Positions 24,750-37,174 of a stretch of DNA of 64,000 bases are shown here, one piece after another. The number at the start of each line of letters is the position of its first letter. Positions within the stretch are counted from its first letter, which is position 1. Location of the stretch: positions 67,279,726 through 67,343,725 of the forward strand of contig NC_068359.1 of the NCBI RefSeq assembly GCF_020536995.1, given 5' to 3'. This stretch comes from Dreissena polymorpha (Eukaryota; Mollusca; Bivalvia; Myida; Dreissenidae). Under the pieces are notes generated by a model. It made no database searches. It was not told the DNA's origin and saw only the letters and a list, made by a program, of their open reading frames with translations. The position numbers were made by a program, and so were the translations under genes.

Positions 24750-27295
24750 AATAAAGTAGGCTGAACAGATTGAATATGCTACTAAATATGCTCACTGGGA
24801 TATTTGTTTCAGGTTTCTTTTGATATACTTGCTAAAAATGCTAAATGGCACGTATATTTCTGACCATTTAATATTTTTATTAAATAGGCTAAAGGGGTTC
24901 AAATGGATGCTTAATAGGCTAATACTGGTTTAATATCATGTATATTTCAACCTACTTACTAAACTTGCTAAATAGGCTGAAAAGGCTGTTAAATAGGCTA
25001 AAACGGATTGTATTAAACTTGCTAAATGGGCTAAACAGCCTGAAATGGTTGTTTAATAGGCTAACTAGGATGTATGTTTCAACCTATGTACTTCTTAATA
25101 TGCTAAACAGGCTGAACAGGCTGTTAAATAGGCCTAATAGGCTAACAAGGATGAATGTTTCAACCTATGTACTAAACTTTCTAAATAGGCTAAATAGGCT
25201 GAAAAGGCTGTTAAATGGGCTATATAGGAATGCATTAAACTTGCTAAATGGGCTAAATAGCCTGAAAAGGTTGTTAAATAGGCTAACTTAGACGCAGATT
25301 TCAACATAATTATGTACTAAACTTTTTAACTATGCTTAACAGGCTGAAAAGGTTATTAAATAGGCTAAATAGGAAGTATGTTTCAACCTATGTACTAAAC
25401 TTTCTAAATAGGCTGAAAAGACTGATCAATAGGCTAAATAGATATGCATTAAACTTGCTAAATGGGCTAAATAGCCTGAAAAGGTTGTAAAATAGGCTAA
25501 CGAGGATGTATGTTTCAACTTATATACTTAACTTCCTAAATATGCTAAATAGGCTTAAAAGGCTGTTAAATAGGCTAAATAGGCTAAATAGGATGCTTTG
25601 TTCCAACCTATGTTCTAAACTTTCGAAATAAGCTAAATAAGCTGAAACGGTTGTTAAATAAGCTAAATAGTCTAAATAGGATGTATGTTTTAACCTATGT
25701 ACTGAATTTTCTAAATAGGCTAAATAGGCTGTTAAATAGGCTAAATAGAAATGCATTAAACTTGCTAACTAGGCTAAATAGCATGAAAAGGTTGTTAAAT
25801 AGGCTAACTATGATATATGTTGTAACATATGTACTAAACTTTCTAAATATTTTAAATAGGCTGAAAAGACTGTTAAATAGACTAAATAGGATGTATGTTT
25901 CAACGTATGTACTTAACTTTCTTAACAGGCTAAATAAGCTAAATAGGCTGTTAAAAAGGCTAAATAGGAAAGTATTAAACTTGGTTAATGGGCTAAATAG
26001 CCTAAAAAGGTTGTTAAATAGGCTAACTAGGATGTATGTTTCAACCTATGTACTAAATTTCTAAATATGCTAAATAGGCTTAAAAGGCTGTTAAATAGGC
26101 TAAATAGGCTAAATATGATGTATGTTTCAACCAATGCACTAAACTTTCTAAAAAGGCTAAAAAGGCTGAACAGGCTGTTAAATAGGCTAAAAAGGAATGC
26201 ATTAAAATTGCTAAATTGGCTAAATAGCCTGAAAAGGTTGCAAAAAAGACTTACTAGGATGTATGTTTCAACATATGTACTAAACTTTTTTAATATGCTA
26301 AATAGACTGAAAAGGCTGTTAAATAGGCTAAATAGGCTAAATAGGATATATGTTTCAACATACGTTCTAAACTTTATGTACTAAACTTTCTAAATAGGCT
26401 AAATATGCTAAAAAAGGCTAAATAGGCTAAATATGATGTATGTTTCAACCTATGCACTAGACTTTCTAAATAGGCTAAATAGGCTGAAAAGGCTGTAAAA
26501 TAGGCTAAATAGGATGTATGTTTCAACTTTTGTACTAAACTTTCTAAATAGGCTAAATAGGCTGAAAAGGCTGTTAAATAGGCTAAATAGGGATGCATTA
26601 AACTTGCCAAATGGGCTAAATAGCCTGAAAAGGTTGTCAAATAGGCTAACAAGGATGAATGTTTCAACATATGTACTAAATTTTCTTAATAGGCTTAATA
26701 GGCTGAAAAGGCTGTTAAATAGGCTAAATAGGCTAAATAGGATGTAAGTTTCAACCTATGTACTAAACTTTATGTACTACATTTTCTAGATAGGCTAAAT
26801 AGGCTGAAAAGGCTGTTATATAGGCTAAATAGGCTAAATAGGATGTTTGTTTCAACATATGAAGTAAACTTTCTGAATAGGCTAAATCGGCTGAATAGGC
26901 TAAATAGGCTTAATAGGATGTTTGTTTCAACCTATGTACTACATGGGCTAAATAGGCTTAAAATGCTGTTAAATAGGCTAAATAGGATGTAACTGTATGT
27001 ACTTAACTTTCTAAATAGGCCAAATATGCTGACAATGCTGTTAAATAGGCTTAATAGGCTAAAACGAATGTATGTTTCAACCTATGTAGTAAACTTTCTA
27101 AATAGGCTAAATAGGCTTAAAAGGCTGTTAAATAGTCTAAATAGGCTAAATAGGATGTTTGTTTCAACCTATGTACTAAATAGGCTAAATAGGCTGAAAA
27201 GGCTGTTAAATAGGCCAAATAGGCTAAATAGGATGTATGTTTAAACCTATGTACTAAATAGGCTAAATAGGCTAAATAGGCTAAATAGGCTAACT
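24750..27295. repeat. 9-bp minisatellite (AAATAGGCT) with interspersed ~33-bp spacers
   Basis: Runs of GCTAAATAG-type units are broken at irregular intervals by a conserved spacer (GATGTATGTTTCAACCTATG, then TACTAAACTTTCT). The 9-bp unit keeps frames open and yields Asn-Arg-Leu-rich conceptual translations, which I do not regard as genes. Confidence 0.95.
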
Positions 27296-27299
27296 TCAC

Positions 27300-29160
27300 A
27301 CACGTATTATTTAAAAGATCATGACCGCAAATACTAGTGCGTCATTCATTGTTGACTGCCTATGGGCAGTTTGCAATATAAAGGACAATGAACGGATTGC
27401 ATAAGGCTAACCATACGGTCTAAATCCTTAACTTTGACCCAAATAAATAGAAAGTGTATGGCAGCATAGGGTTGTCTTACCTGACGATCACACACTATAT
27501 TTGCCAAACGATGTACTACTATTACGATTATATTCTCCTTTTATGTTTTATTGGTAAATTTACATTTATCTTATGCTCAATGTACTTCATACCGGGACTG
27601 CTCGGGTATCAAAAAATTACTTTTACCAAAGTTTATCACGTGGCCCGTTAATAGTATAAATTCCTAAAACGATGTGCCAAAAGAATTCCGCAATAACAAC
27701 AAAAAAAAGGTCTTTTTAAATAAAAAAAATGCGCTAACGTTAACCATTACACGTCGATTGCCCTATCAACTTACTTGTGCGTGAGAATATCCTGTATCTA
27801 ACTATGCGAATTAAATCTCGGTAATAAATTTAGAACGCATTATGTAACATGTTTATAACCCCATGACTAAATTCAGTGAAACTGAAACATTGATATAAAT
27901 TTTCGGTACTTACAGTCCAGTGTTTCTAACATATACCGTGCATGGAAAAACATCGTGAAAGCAATCCAAAATCGGGTCGTCTAGCCGCGTAAGAAGATCG
28001 TTGGAATTATAATTCCGAGAAAAAGCTAGGTTACATTACTAATCCGACCATATTGCGTTTGTGAGTATTTATCTTAAAAAAATCCACCATTATGTACTTA
28101 CCTCGGATTTAAGGTCATCTATTAGCTGCTGCCGTAAGCATGTTCACTTGAAACTTGTTGTCCAGCTACACTAGGAATAGTGTGAGGACCGATAGGTTAA
28201 CCCATTTATGCCTAGTGGACTCTCCCATCCTTCTAAATTGGATGAATTTATTTCCAAAATTATGAATGTCTAGTATATTTATTTCTATATTTAGAATATT
28301 TCGTACAGAAATTCTTCTAATCAAACAGCGCAGACCCTGATGAGACGCCACATTATGCGGCGTCTCATCTGGGTCTACGCTGTTTGCCAAGGCATTTTTT
28401 CTAGACGCTATGAACAAATGGGTTAACTGTTCTCTGTATTATGAGTGAAATGCATGTAATTTTGAAAACGGCAAACAATCATAGTAACATCATGAAGTAC
28501 GCCAACCTTATACATCTTTATATTTTAATTAAAAAATAAAATTTATTGTACAAAGTTCAACAGTTCATGTGGACAAGTGATGAAAAGGTCTCAGTTATAT
28601 TGACATATCGAATATAGGTATTGAACTTCGTAATTGAGACACGGGTCTTCGATCTTTACTAGGGTGCATAATCAACGGGGTTTTCAGGTATTTAGTTAAA
28701 ACCTATTTATTTTAGCTCGATTGCATCGAAAGCCTAAGGCTTATATAAACGCTCTCGAGTCCGTACATTCAGGGATTTACACACGGGCTCGAAAGAACGT
28801 AATCAAACCGTTAAGAACTTTATTTTTGCAGACATTTCAAAGTTATTGAAATACATTTGCAAAAATCTATAGTGCATTCATTAAATGTTTTTCTTGCAGT
28901 TAGTGCCGATATCTTTAGATATAAGAATAAATCATTGAATACGTCTGAAATCGGTGACAAAATTTCACGAGTCGTGACACTTTACGTGTGCAATGAATGA
29001 AGTAAAAATGGGATTTTTGGATAAGAACACATTCTTATTAAATAGAGTAATTCTGATGTATTTCGCATTGCCATAAGCAGCATTAAAATCTATCTTTTGT
29101 GCACTAGTTGAAATTCTTAAGAAAAGTTGTTTAAAAAAGTTATTTACGGTGCCTATTCCA
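27300..29160. other. no gene seen apart from one MITE
   Basis: AT-rich DNA with short chance frames only. The MITE at 28197-28426 is the only repeat recognised. Confidence 0.5.
28197..28426. mobile_element. TTAA-flanked hairpin MITE, copy 2 (complete, 230 bp)
   Basis: Begins TTAACCCATTTATGCC and ends AAATGGGTTAA. Terminal CCC/GGG next to a TTAA duplication is the piggyBac-type pattern. The centre forms a hairpin of about 30 bp. Confidence 0.9.
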
Positions 29161-29164
29161 TGTG

Positions 29165-29610
29165 ACTTTTTATCATGATCTTTTTTTTTTAAACAAATAA
29201 CACCGGGGGTGAACAACTTTTATCACGTGACCGCAAAAGTCAAAGCCGGTTGAAGAAACAGTCTGTGATGTTGCACATTAAGGTAAGTTTTGTTGTCTTT
29301 TCATATGATTAAAATTTCACTTTAAAAAAGCGATAGCCTATGACACAGTATACTAAATAATCTTTAATTTGATATGATTAGATTGCCTTTACTGTTTCCA
29401 CTTTCCGAAAGCACTTCGACACAAAATTCTGATATGCAATGCAAACGCTGTTTGTGTATGTGGTTTTGATAATTTTCTTAAAAAAGGTTGCTTAAACGAC
29501 TGAATTAGATTGATTTTACTCTTCAATTTAATATATTTAATCACATTCATGACAAAAATAGCGGTGAAATTTGAAAAATATCTTATTATTTTATGTTGTT
29601 TTGTTTTGCA
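29165..29610 (-). repeat. inverted partner of the 32.2-32.83 kb segment
   Basis: Read on the minus strand, this segment shares in order CAGCGTTTGCATT, AATTTTGTGTCGAAGTG, TCATAGGCT, GTCACGTGA, then ACACCGGGG-type and GATCRTGAT blocks, with 32200-32830 on the plus strand. Divergence is substantial. Confidence 0.65.
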
Positions 29611-31037
29611 AACGCAGGATGGTATTTCGTGTGCTATTGGTAATGGCAAACTCAGGTTGCGAGAACATTCAAAGGATAATGAAACGCACACTGTACACAT
29701 GTTTGGAAGTCTTCAAAATGATGTTTACTAATACGAAAACATTAACTATACAATACAGTATGTGACTACGGAACTTCAATTGACGACATTTGAACAGAGC
29801 GGGAATATGCTAATCAACCCATTTTTGAGAAGCATGATTTCAACATAATCACTTAACTAAAAACCATTCCTCATTGGATTTTTTGTTTTAGTTTGCCTGT
29901 CACCAAAGAAGTATTGTAGGCGATACATCTTAACAGCAAGCAGTTAACGATTGTCCGCATTTTAGACCTCATTATAATCTTATGCGTAGTCTCAAAGTAG
30001 CAATAGTGCGTACTCGTTGCTGCCTATATAAGCATTGGATGCAAAGCTCTGCCACAACAAAGCGTCATTACTGTCGACTTTATACACAAGAATCCATTTA
30101 TTTAACAAGTCTGTAATCGACATTTTTAGGAGTTATTATACGCTCAATTGCTTTTTATCTGTGATAAATGAAATTCTAACGAAAAATTGGCGGAATTCTT
30201 CAATTTCGTTTTCCACAAAACATCATTTTCTTTCCAAGTTGATTATTGTCCGTCAAAATACTAATGGATTTATTTTTACAAATATTGTGTCACATCCAAT
30301 CATATGCGTTTCTTATGCCTTTTGGTGTAGTCATGAAAACTTTTAAAACCTTTCAGAAATATATTTTAACAAATGGTAATTCTTTAATTACAGAAACATG
30401 ACGCTTGTATGTGAAATTTTTGGGCAGACATTTAAATCGGAGTGGGGGTTAAAGCTTCATGGTTAGCGCCAAAGAGGGACTGAACGATTCGTCTGTAGTG
30501 AAAAAATATTTTGCACAACACAGGCGTTCAACAGACACAGGTGTATATTTTTCATATACAACGCTAGGTTATGTCGGTTTAAAAATTAAAATGCAATTCA
30601 ACATTCTCACTGCATTCTTAGCGAAAGTATGTTTTTGATAACCTAGTTACAAAGCACTATTTGAACTGTTTTGTATAGTGTTTTCGAAATGAGACGGCTT
30701 AAAAATAACATTTAGTAACTAGTTTCGCGCATATTAGTGTGTTCATTATAGTGTATGGTGTTTAACGACAATAATAGCCCAGATAAAATGTCAATGCAAA
30801 TTTTCACTGAAAAAGAATGGAAATTACACGGCATAAATCCAGTATACGTAATTGGACCCTTACAAATATGTTTTAATGCGTATATTGGATTGTGTAATTC
30901 GTAAATACGCGTTTACGCGCCATATCTGGAGCGCTTCTGACGACCATCATTTTGTTTAGTTCCATATTATTATGGATACTATTCTGTGTTTTGTTCTGTA
31001 TTTAATAGTAATTTAACAGTTCCATTTTTAAAATTAG

Positions 31038-31344
31038 ATGCCGCATTCGTGGTGTTGAAAAGTCGATCCCCTGTGAAAAATGCGACAAAAGGATTTCAAC
31101 GAAAGATTACCTGAATCGTCACGTCCGGAGGGAGGTAGCTGCAAAGCAATTTACCTGTTTAATTTGCAATGCAACACTCCGAGAGAAAATTGACCTTCAG
31201 GCCCATCTTGACACCCACAATGGAGAGAAAATTGACTTTCAGGCCCGCCAATGGAGAGAAAACTGTGTATGTGATATGTGTAAAAAGAGGTACAGGCACC
31301 CCAGTAGTCTATCAAAGCACAGATCTGCAAAGCAAGGGGCCTAG
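31038..31344 (+). CDS. C2H2 zinc-finger exon (3' part of a gene, or a relic)
   Basis: After a plausible splice acceptor (TTTTTAAAATTAG, ending 31037), 102 codons stay open in one frame to TAG at 31342-31344. They encode three finger-like units. The first (CEKC...LNRH) and third (CDMC...LSKH) have the Cys pair and first His but lack a proper second His. The middle one (CLIC...LQAHLDTH) is complete. An internal direct repeat of about 42 bp around GAGAGAAAATTGAC suggests a local duplication. A polyadenylation signal AATAAA follows at 31462-31467. No upstream exons were located. The imperfect fingers leave open whether this is an active gene or a relic. Confidence 0.5.
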
Positions 31345-31461
31345 TCATCTGTTGTATGACGATTGTATGACCAAGAATTATTTTTAACCCTTTTCCTGGC
31401 ATATGTCTTACCAATGTGCCGTGATTATTTTCTTTATTAGTGATAATACAGACTGTAAAAC

Positions 31462-31467
31462 AATAAA
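31462..31467 (+). other. candidate polyadenylation signal AATAAA
   Basis: Lies 118 bp after the stop codon of the zinc-finger exon. Confidence 0.4.
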
Positions 31468-31597
31468 ATATAATATTACGCATGATTTTGCATCCGAAAC
31501 ACTGTTTTCATATCGTTTATCTTGTGTTGTTTTGTTTGGTATTCCTGTTTTTTTTATATGATTATTGTTGATATATTTATTATTCTGATTTAAAGTC

Positions 31598-31905
31598 AGT
31601 ATGATAATGGTTGATCTCATACGAATAATTGTGTTCATTATTGTAATCTGTGATAACTGTTGATCTCAACCTATTAATTGTGATTTATATTGATTATCTG
31701 AGATTAGTGTTGATCTTATCAAAATCATTGTTATTTATGTTAATTATCTGTGACGATTTTTTTTATCTCACCCAATCAGTTGGAATATACATTTGTAATC
31801 TGTGATTTTTGTTTATCTAATGCGAATCAATATGCTTGAAATATATTTGCGGTGATGCATCTTTGTCTCATTTGAATCATTGTACGAATAGTTAACAATT
31901 ACATT
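31598..31905. repeat. ~50-bp diverged tandem repeat, about six copies
   Basis: Units run TGTGATAACTGTTGATCTCA, then AT-rich sequence ending in ATTATC or GTAATC. Copies are strongly diverged but keep register. Confidence 0.7.
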
Positions 31906-32199
31906 TAAATCTGTAATGCCTTATCAAGTTGCACATAGGCCAGTTTTATGTTTTGCGCATAAGCCAATCGTTTCTTTTAGAATCTTGGCCGTCGATCTGA
32001 TTATTACGTGTCTTATTGCGATACGCGATATTCATTGCAGCAATAAAACCATTTATCTGCAGATTTTTTGCGTATGCCACTATCTCAACCAACCTGCGTT
32101 TGTCATAATCCAGCTTAAGCAAACTGTGTTTGCTCAACCAACCCGCGTTTGTATATTTTTGAAATAGCAAGAACTGACCAAATAAAATATAAAAACGCC

Positions 32200-32830
32200 A
32201 TTTTTTATCTCAAATACAATAAATAAACAAAAATTAAGCATCGTGTGCTCTCATTTTTCAAACAATTTGATTTATCCGTGAATCGAAAGTAAAAAATATA
32301 TAAAATCAAACTGCGTTTGCATTGAAAATCTAAATTTTGTGTCGAAGTGTTCTTAAAAACTGCAAAGCTTCGAACAATTGCAATACGTCTTAATATGCGA
32401 AAAGGTATGAAGCATGTCATAGGCTTTGTATTTTTTTACATATTTACATATAAACAGATGAAAATTAACTGACGGAGCGGGATTCCTGATGCATTTCAAC
32501 AACCTGCGTTGACTTGTGTGGTCACGTGACAAAAGATGTTCATCCCCGGTGTATAAGTATTTTTTCAGTAAAGTACTACCGCGCGTTTGTGATGTGAAGT
32601 CCCCACACTGATCCGACATTTTTTTACCGTTCAAACGCGCGGTTGCACTTTACTGAAAAAATACTTATTTGTTTTAAAAGATCGTGATTCTTACGAATGA
32701 GCGGGCTCTCCACTTCATCCCATTATAAATGATGAAATATTTCAAAAGAGATCCATAAAAATGTAAACTGGGTCGCGCCTTATTCTTCCAACACAGATCC
32801 GAAAAAGTCACGTGGTAAAGGCACCGTGTA
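32200..32830 (+). repeat. inverted partner of the 29.17-29.61 kb segment, interrupted by a MITE
   Basis: See the minus-strand partner. Here the homology is split by the hairpin at 32553-32668 and by about 110 bp of unrelated sequence before AAAAAGTCACGTGG. Confidence 0.65.
32553..32668. mobile_element. 116-bp foldback MITE
   Basis: Left arm 32553-32589 and right arm 32632-32668 are 37-bp inverted copies with two mismatches (ATAAGTATTTTTTCAGTAAA...), with a 42-nt loop. The inverted partner segment near 29190 has an uninterrupted junction (CCGGTGT then TATTTGTTT), so it serves as an empty site. Confidence 0.85.
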
Positions 32831-33835
32831 TAAATCCAAAAAATATAAAAAGATGGAACCCCAAAAGTTACATGAGCCTGCACCCTGTTTATCATGTAGT
32901 GAAAAGGTCATATAAATAGAAATATATTGGACAATATGGTGTTACCAAAACATCACAGCATGGTTTCAGAAAACATTATTAACGCCGAAATTAATTTGGA
33001 TTAGAGGACTTAAAATAAAATCGGATTCATATAGAACAAATAACTACATTACCAAATATCGCTCTTAAAACAGTTCCAATTTATCTTCGTCAATGGAGAA
33101 ATTTAAAAGACATTGAAACCTTAAAATCTGTTTACTTAAAAAAAAATCGCCTTCCTACTACGAGAAGGGTAGAGCATTAGCCAATCATGGACGCTTATCG
33201 AAGAGGAAAAGTACACTTTGACGTATTCAGAAAACTTTGAAAAAAGCGTTACGCTCAAAGCAATTCCAATCTTCGCGCGTGATCAATTCTGCAAAGAAGT
33301 TGAAAACAACGACAGACATCAAACAATTTGTGACAACATTAAAGATGAAAAACAAACAACTTTCGTTTCAAACAAATCACGCAATATGCGATGATGAGAT
33401 CATATCGAATTTTGTTTTGAATTAACTATGGTTGCACATTTTTGTCAAACACATGTCCACTTAGTTATGTACGAAAGTTTCTGAAGTGTTCACAGATATA
33501 CCGATAGTAAGTTATTATTTGGAAAGTAGTAATATTTTGTTTAATCTAGAATCCTAATTGGTGCCCACTACTGACAACTACATATTTATTGCAGGTAACT
33601 GGAGTTGTCATGCTTTATTTCCAGATAATCCGTTTAATTAGGTGAATAATAAGAAATGTTCGTTATATACTGATCTTTTAAGGTGCACATATGGGGGAAT
33701 GTGACTGCCGACTTCGTTTGATCTTAGCTAACTGGTAAAGAATGTTTATTTATGCATGCGTATTTGTCATGTGTGTAACAAAGCTCCATTTTACACGTAG
33801 AACTAGAGCGTTTTCTTAGTTATCAAGATTTTACA

Positions 33836-34027
33836 ATGTTGTCAAGAAGCTTCGACTTATACAGCAATTTGATATTTATACTTGTTCTTTTAATCATTCT
33901 CAATCCATGCTACGGACAGTCTTGCTTGGACCTCCGCCGGATGAGAACTGAAATGCGCAGGCCAGCACCAAATTTTAGCCGCCAGTCGCGACCTGTTTGT
34001 TTAACAAACGCAGCTCCTTATTTGTAG
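33836..34027 (+). CDS. candidate small secreted peptide, 63 residues
   Basis: A complete ATG-to-stop frame starts with a classic signal peptide (hydrophobic core LIFILVLLIIL, likely cleavage after CYGQ). The predicted mature part has 35 residues, is rich in Arg and holds two Cys that could form one disulfide. It contains basic pairs (LRRMR, MRR) that could be processing sites. I recognise no family. There is no clear TATA box, and the frame could be one exon of a longer gene or chance. Downstream sequence shows nothing else coding. Confidence 0.35.
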   Translation: MLSRSFDLYSNLIFILVLLIILNPCYGQSCLDLRRMRTEMRRPAPNFSRQSRPVCLTNAAPYL

Positions 34028-34034
34028 TTTTTAA

Positions 34035-34620
34035 GGACGGTGCAGAAACTAACATGCAGTCCGTGATCTAAATCTGTGAAATGTTGATATGAAATCAATG
34101 GGCATCTACCTTTCCTCTCAAGTAACCTTTAAAGGGAATATTACAGCCGTAAATCAGTTAGACATAAGCGGCACGTTTCGACGAATGCAGCCCAACTGAA
34201 CCATATGAAGTAAATGCTCAATAATTCGAATGTGAAATTATAAGGTTTCGTGTAAAATGCAACATATTTCCCGGAACACAGCCGAAATCCCACGTGAAAT
34301 ATGCAATTTTTCAAGTAAAAACAATCAAGTTAAATCTCTATGCATTCGATAAAAAGCATATACATTCAATGTATGGTCTTTTCTCAAAAATGACATATTG
34401 TTCCATAAGCGTGCATTCCAAATTTTACAATGTTTAATACGTTTATTAAAGAACACATACACTTCAAAGCTATCTCCCGGTGGGTATTAACATTTTGCAA
34501 ACACGTACGGCGTCAAAATCAATTTAAGTTAATCGAAACTAGCATAAAGTCAAGGCTTTATTTACCACCAATATGTTCACAATACATTCTTTATTTTTTT
34601 TTAAATTGCACACCTCTTTT
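34035..34620. other. no gene seen
   Basis: AT-rich flank with short chance frames only. Confidence 0.5.
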
Positions 34621-34624
34621 TTTC

Positions 34625-35010
34625 TATCTCGTGGCCACGACTTACTATCTCGTGGCCGCGAGTTAGAAAAAGAGCAGTGCAAAACTAAATAAAAGAGGAG
34701 CGCAATTAAAAAAAATAGCGGTTCAGTAAATAAAGGAAGGGTGCATTAACAAAAGAGGAGAGAATTTTAGCTATCTTGAGATCCCGACTTAGCTAACTCG
34801 TGGCCACGAGTTAGTCAGCCAATCAAATTGTTCCACATGGTCGTCCATGGTGATCTTTATACAAATGGAAGTAATTATCAACAAAAGAGGATATAATTTT
34901 AGCTAGCTCGAGATCCCGACTTAGCTAACTCGTGGCCACGAGTTAGTTAGCCAATCAAATTGTTCCATATGGTCGTTCATGGTGATCTTTACACAAATGG
35001 AAGTAATCAT
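34625..35010. repeat. palindrome-bearing repeat, ~125-bp duplication
   Basis: Two copies (about 34755-34875 and 34879-35009) each contain a perfect 22-bp palindrome (CTAACTCGTGG and its inverse). Two diverged palindromes (CTCGTGGCCACGA and CTCGTGGCCGCGAG) lie at about 34628-34665. Confidence 0.85.
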
Positions 35011-35036
35011 CACAGTATAAGTCCGCTTTGGTCAGC

Positions 35037-35153
<117 letters not shown>

Positions 35154-35154
35154 A

Positions 35155-36845
35155 AAAAGAAAAGCGACCCACCCAAGATTACCAAAAAAAGAAAGATGAA
35201 GGTATTTATTGTATGTTATTTTTCTTTGAATTGCAGTGATGAGAATCACTGATTGTAGTCCATTTTGTATACTTACCATTGTAATTTTCTGTGTAGCAGG
35301 ATCGAGCCCATAGCTCGACATGTTCCAGACCAGGCCAGTGCTGAGGCCACGATAATAACCGGTCATAATATAATAACACATAGGACTACTGCCTTTGTCT
35401 CCATATATACATTATAACCAGAAACATTAACGTGCGCGCCCTCCCTAATACCAAATACTAGTACACTATTACCTCAAACTCAGCCCCTCTCTTCTTTCAT
35501 CAAATAAATGATCTATCAAAACAAGTCTGACCCTTACAACACCACAGTACCATAAGACATTTAACGCAACAAAAAGAAAGAATATATATAGAAATTGTCT
35601 ATGCCACCAACGAAATAGTCATATCGGCCCAATCAAACACACATAGTCCCTCTCATCTATCATCAAATACATGATCTTTCAAAATCTAGCCTGTCCTTCG
35701 CAACACCATTCAAACAATATACCAAAAAGCAACAGAGAGAGCCCACGTCACCACAAGATATGACACAAGGCAGCAGAATTATATATGTACCAATACTAAC
35801 ACTATGTACTAATATGTCTTTCGCGAGGGACGTTAAACGGGGGTGCAGTGTATCGGTGCTATACACCGGGCACTTAAAAGAACCAGGGGCGCCTCTGAAA
35901 TCGGGGCGTTTCCTGTATCCTGCTCAAAACCCCACTAACACCTCTCTTGGGGCGGAGAGCACAACAACCACACATGGGTAAATGAAAACTAAAAGCAAGG
36001 CCATACACTATAATATTATGTGTTTAACAACATAATATCAAACATAAGTAAAAGCATAAAACATATGATATAACAACGGCAATCTTATATCATTTATTAT
36101 AACTTTACCTATCCAATTATAATAGAAAATATAACGTAAATATAAAATAAATACAGCCCAGCTTGATACATGGTCTGGATGTTTGGCAGGCGGGTGGGAA
36201 AGAACGATGGTGACTCCGGGTGGGGCTTTGTGAAACTCCTTGGTCGGTTCTTGGCTGATCTGTTGTCGCGCGCATCAAGAGGGTGGTGCTTGTCTCGAGG
36301 GGTCGGGCCGGGGCCGTATGCGGGCGCGGGGTTCTGCGCTCTGGGAACTGCAACGAGATACAGCCCTTCACGACTGACCGACGGACGTAAATAACCGACA
36401 AACTCCTCCTCTTCCGCTCCAGACAAATGCACAACAATCACATACCACAGACTATACACAACAATCTACAGATCACCATCACGGGACCCGGAACACACAT
36501 GAGTGGTGTGTGTGTGAGTGTTATATGTGTGTGTTCTGGGTCTTACTCTCCGGGTGATGATGGGATGTGGGTCGTGTTGAGTGTCTTGTACATTAGTAGT
36601 GTGCGGGACGCTCCGCGGGATCCACACCTCATCATCACCATACGGTAGAGGGAACATTAAGGTCTCATTGGCCAGCGTGCACTGAACTCTCTTAAAAATA
36701 AAAATCATTTGACGAATACCCGGGCGGACGGGGTAAATTTGACCTACTCTGGCTCAAAATTAACCTTTATCCCCTGAAAGGTCACAGGGGCAGGTCGGGC
36801 TACAAACACCTCGTGAAAAGGCCAGTAGGACCTGTAAATAAACTC
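35155..36845. other. no gene supported; GC-rich block at 36170-36420
   Basis: Overlapping open frames occur on both strands in the GC-rich block, but none has a recognisable domain or splice pattern. A conserved-looking GGGACGTTAAACGG segment near 35830 resembles core motifs seen in some invertebrate SINEs. I cannot confirm that. Confidence 0.4.
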
Positions 36846-36849
36846 TGAT

Positions 36850-36872
36850 ACACACACACACACACACACACA

Positions 36873-36936
<64 letters not shown>
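36850..36936. repeat. (CA)n / (CACG)n microsatellite
   Basis: CA repeats flank a central CACG tetranucleotide run. Confidence 0.97.
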
Positions 36937-36937
<1 letters not shown>

Positions 36938-37174
36938 TTTGAGCAACGACATAAGCTGGTCGCAAAGCTACCAACTAAAAATAACACTTTCCTTGCGCCT
37001 CTTTATTCTTTTTCGTATTCCTTTTCCATTTGATATTTTGTTATAGTTAAAATACCGTTGATAAAAAATGGCGTTATCAAAATGTAAACCAAAGCACACA
37101 CATTCTAAAACATCTACGGATAATCAAATGCTCTCACATACAAGCGGTTAGAAACATAGGTGCCTCCTATGTTT

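Noticed and set aside
24938-27299. Leu-Asn-Arg-rich open frames that resemble coiled coils or leucine repeats
   Set aside because: Direct products of the 9-bp AAATAGGCT repeat; the opposite strand is equally open.
29510-29731. A 73-codon frame with a plausible acceptor (TTTGCAAACGCAG) as an exon upstream of the zinc-finger exon
   Set aside because: No donor follows, no domain is visible, and the region partly overlaps the inverted duplicate.
33237-33425. A 62-codon Lys-rich frame
   Set aside because: Ordinary AT-rich sequence, no domain or supporting signals.
36109-36708. Overlapping open frames in the GC-rich block
   Set aside because: Both strands are open because of base composition; no domain, no splice sites and no homology recognised.
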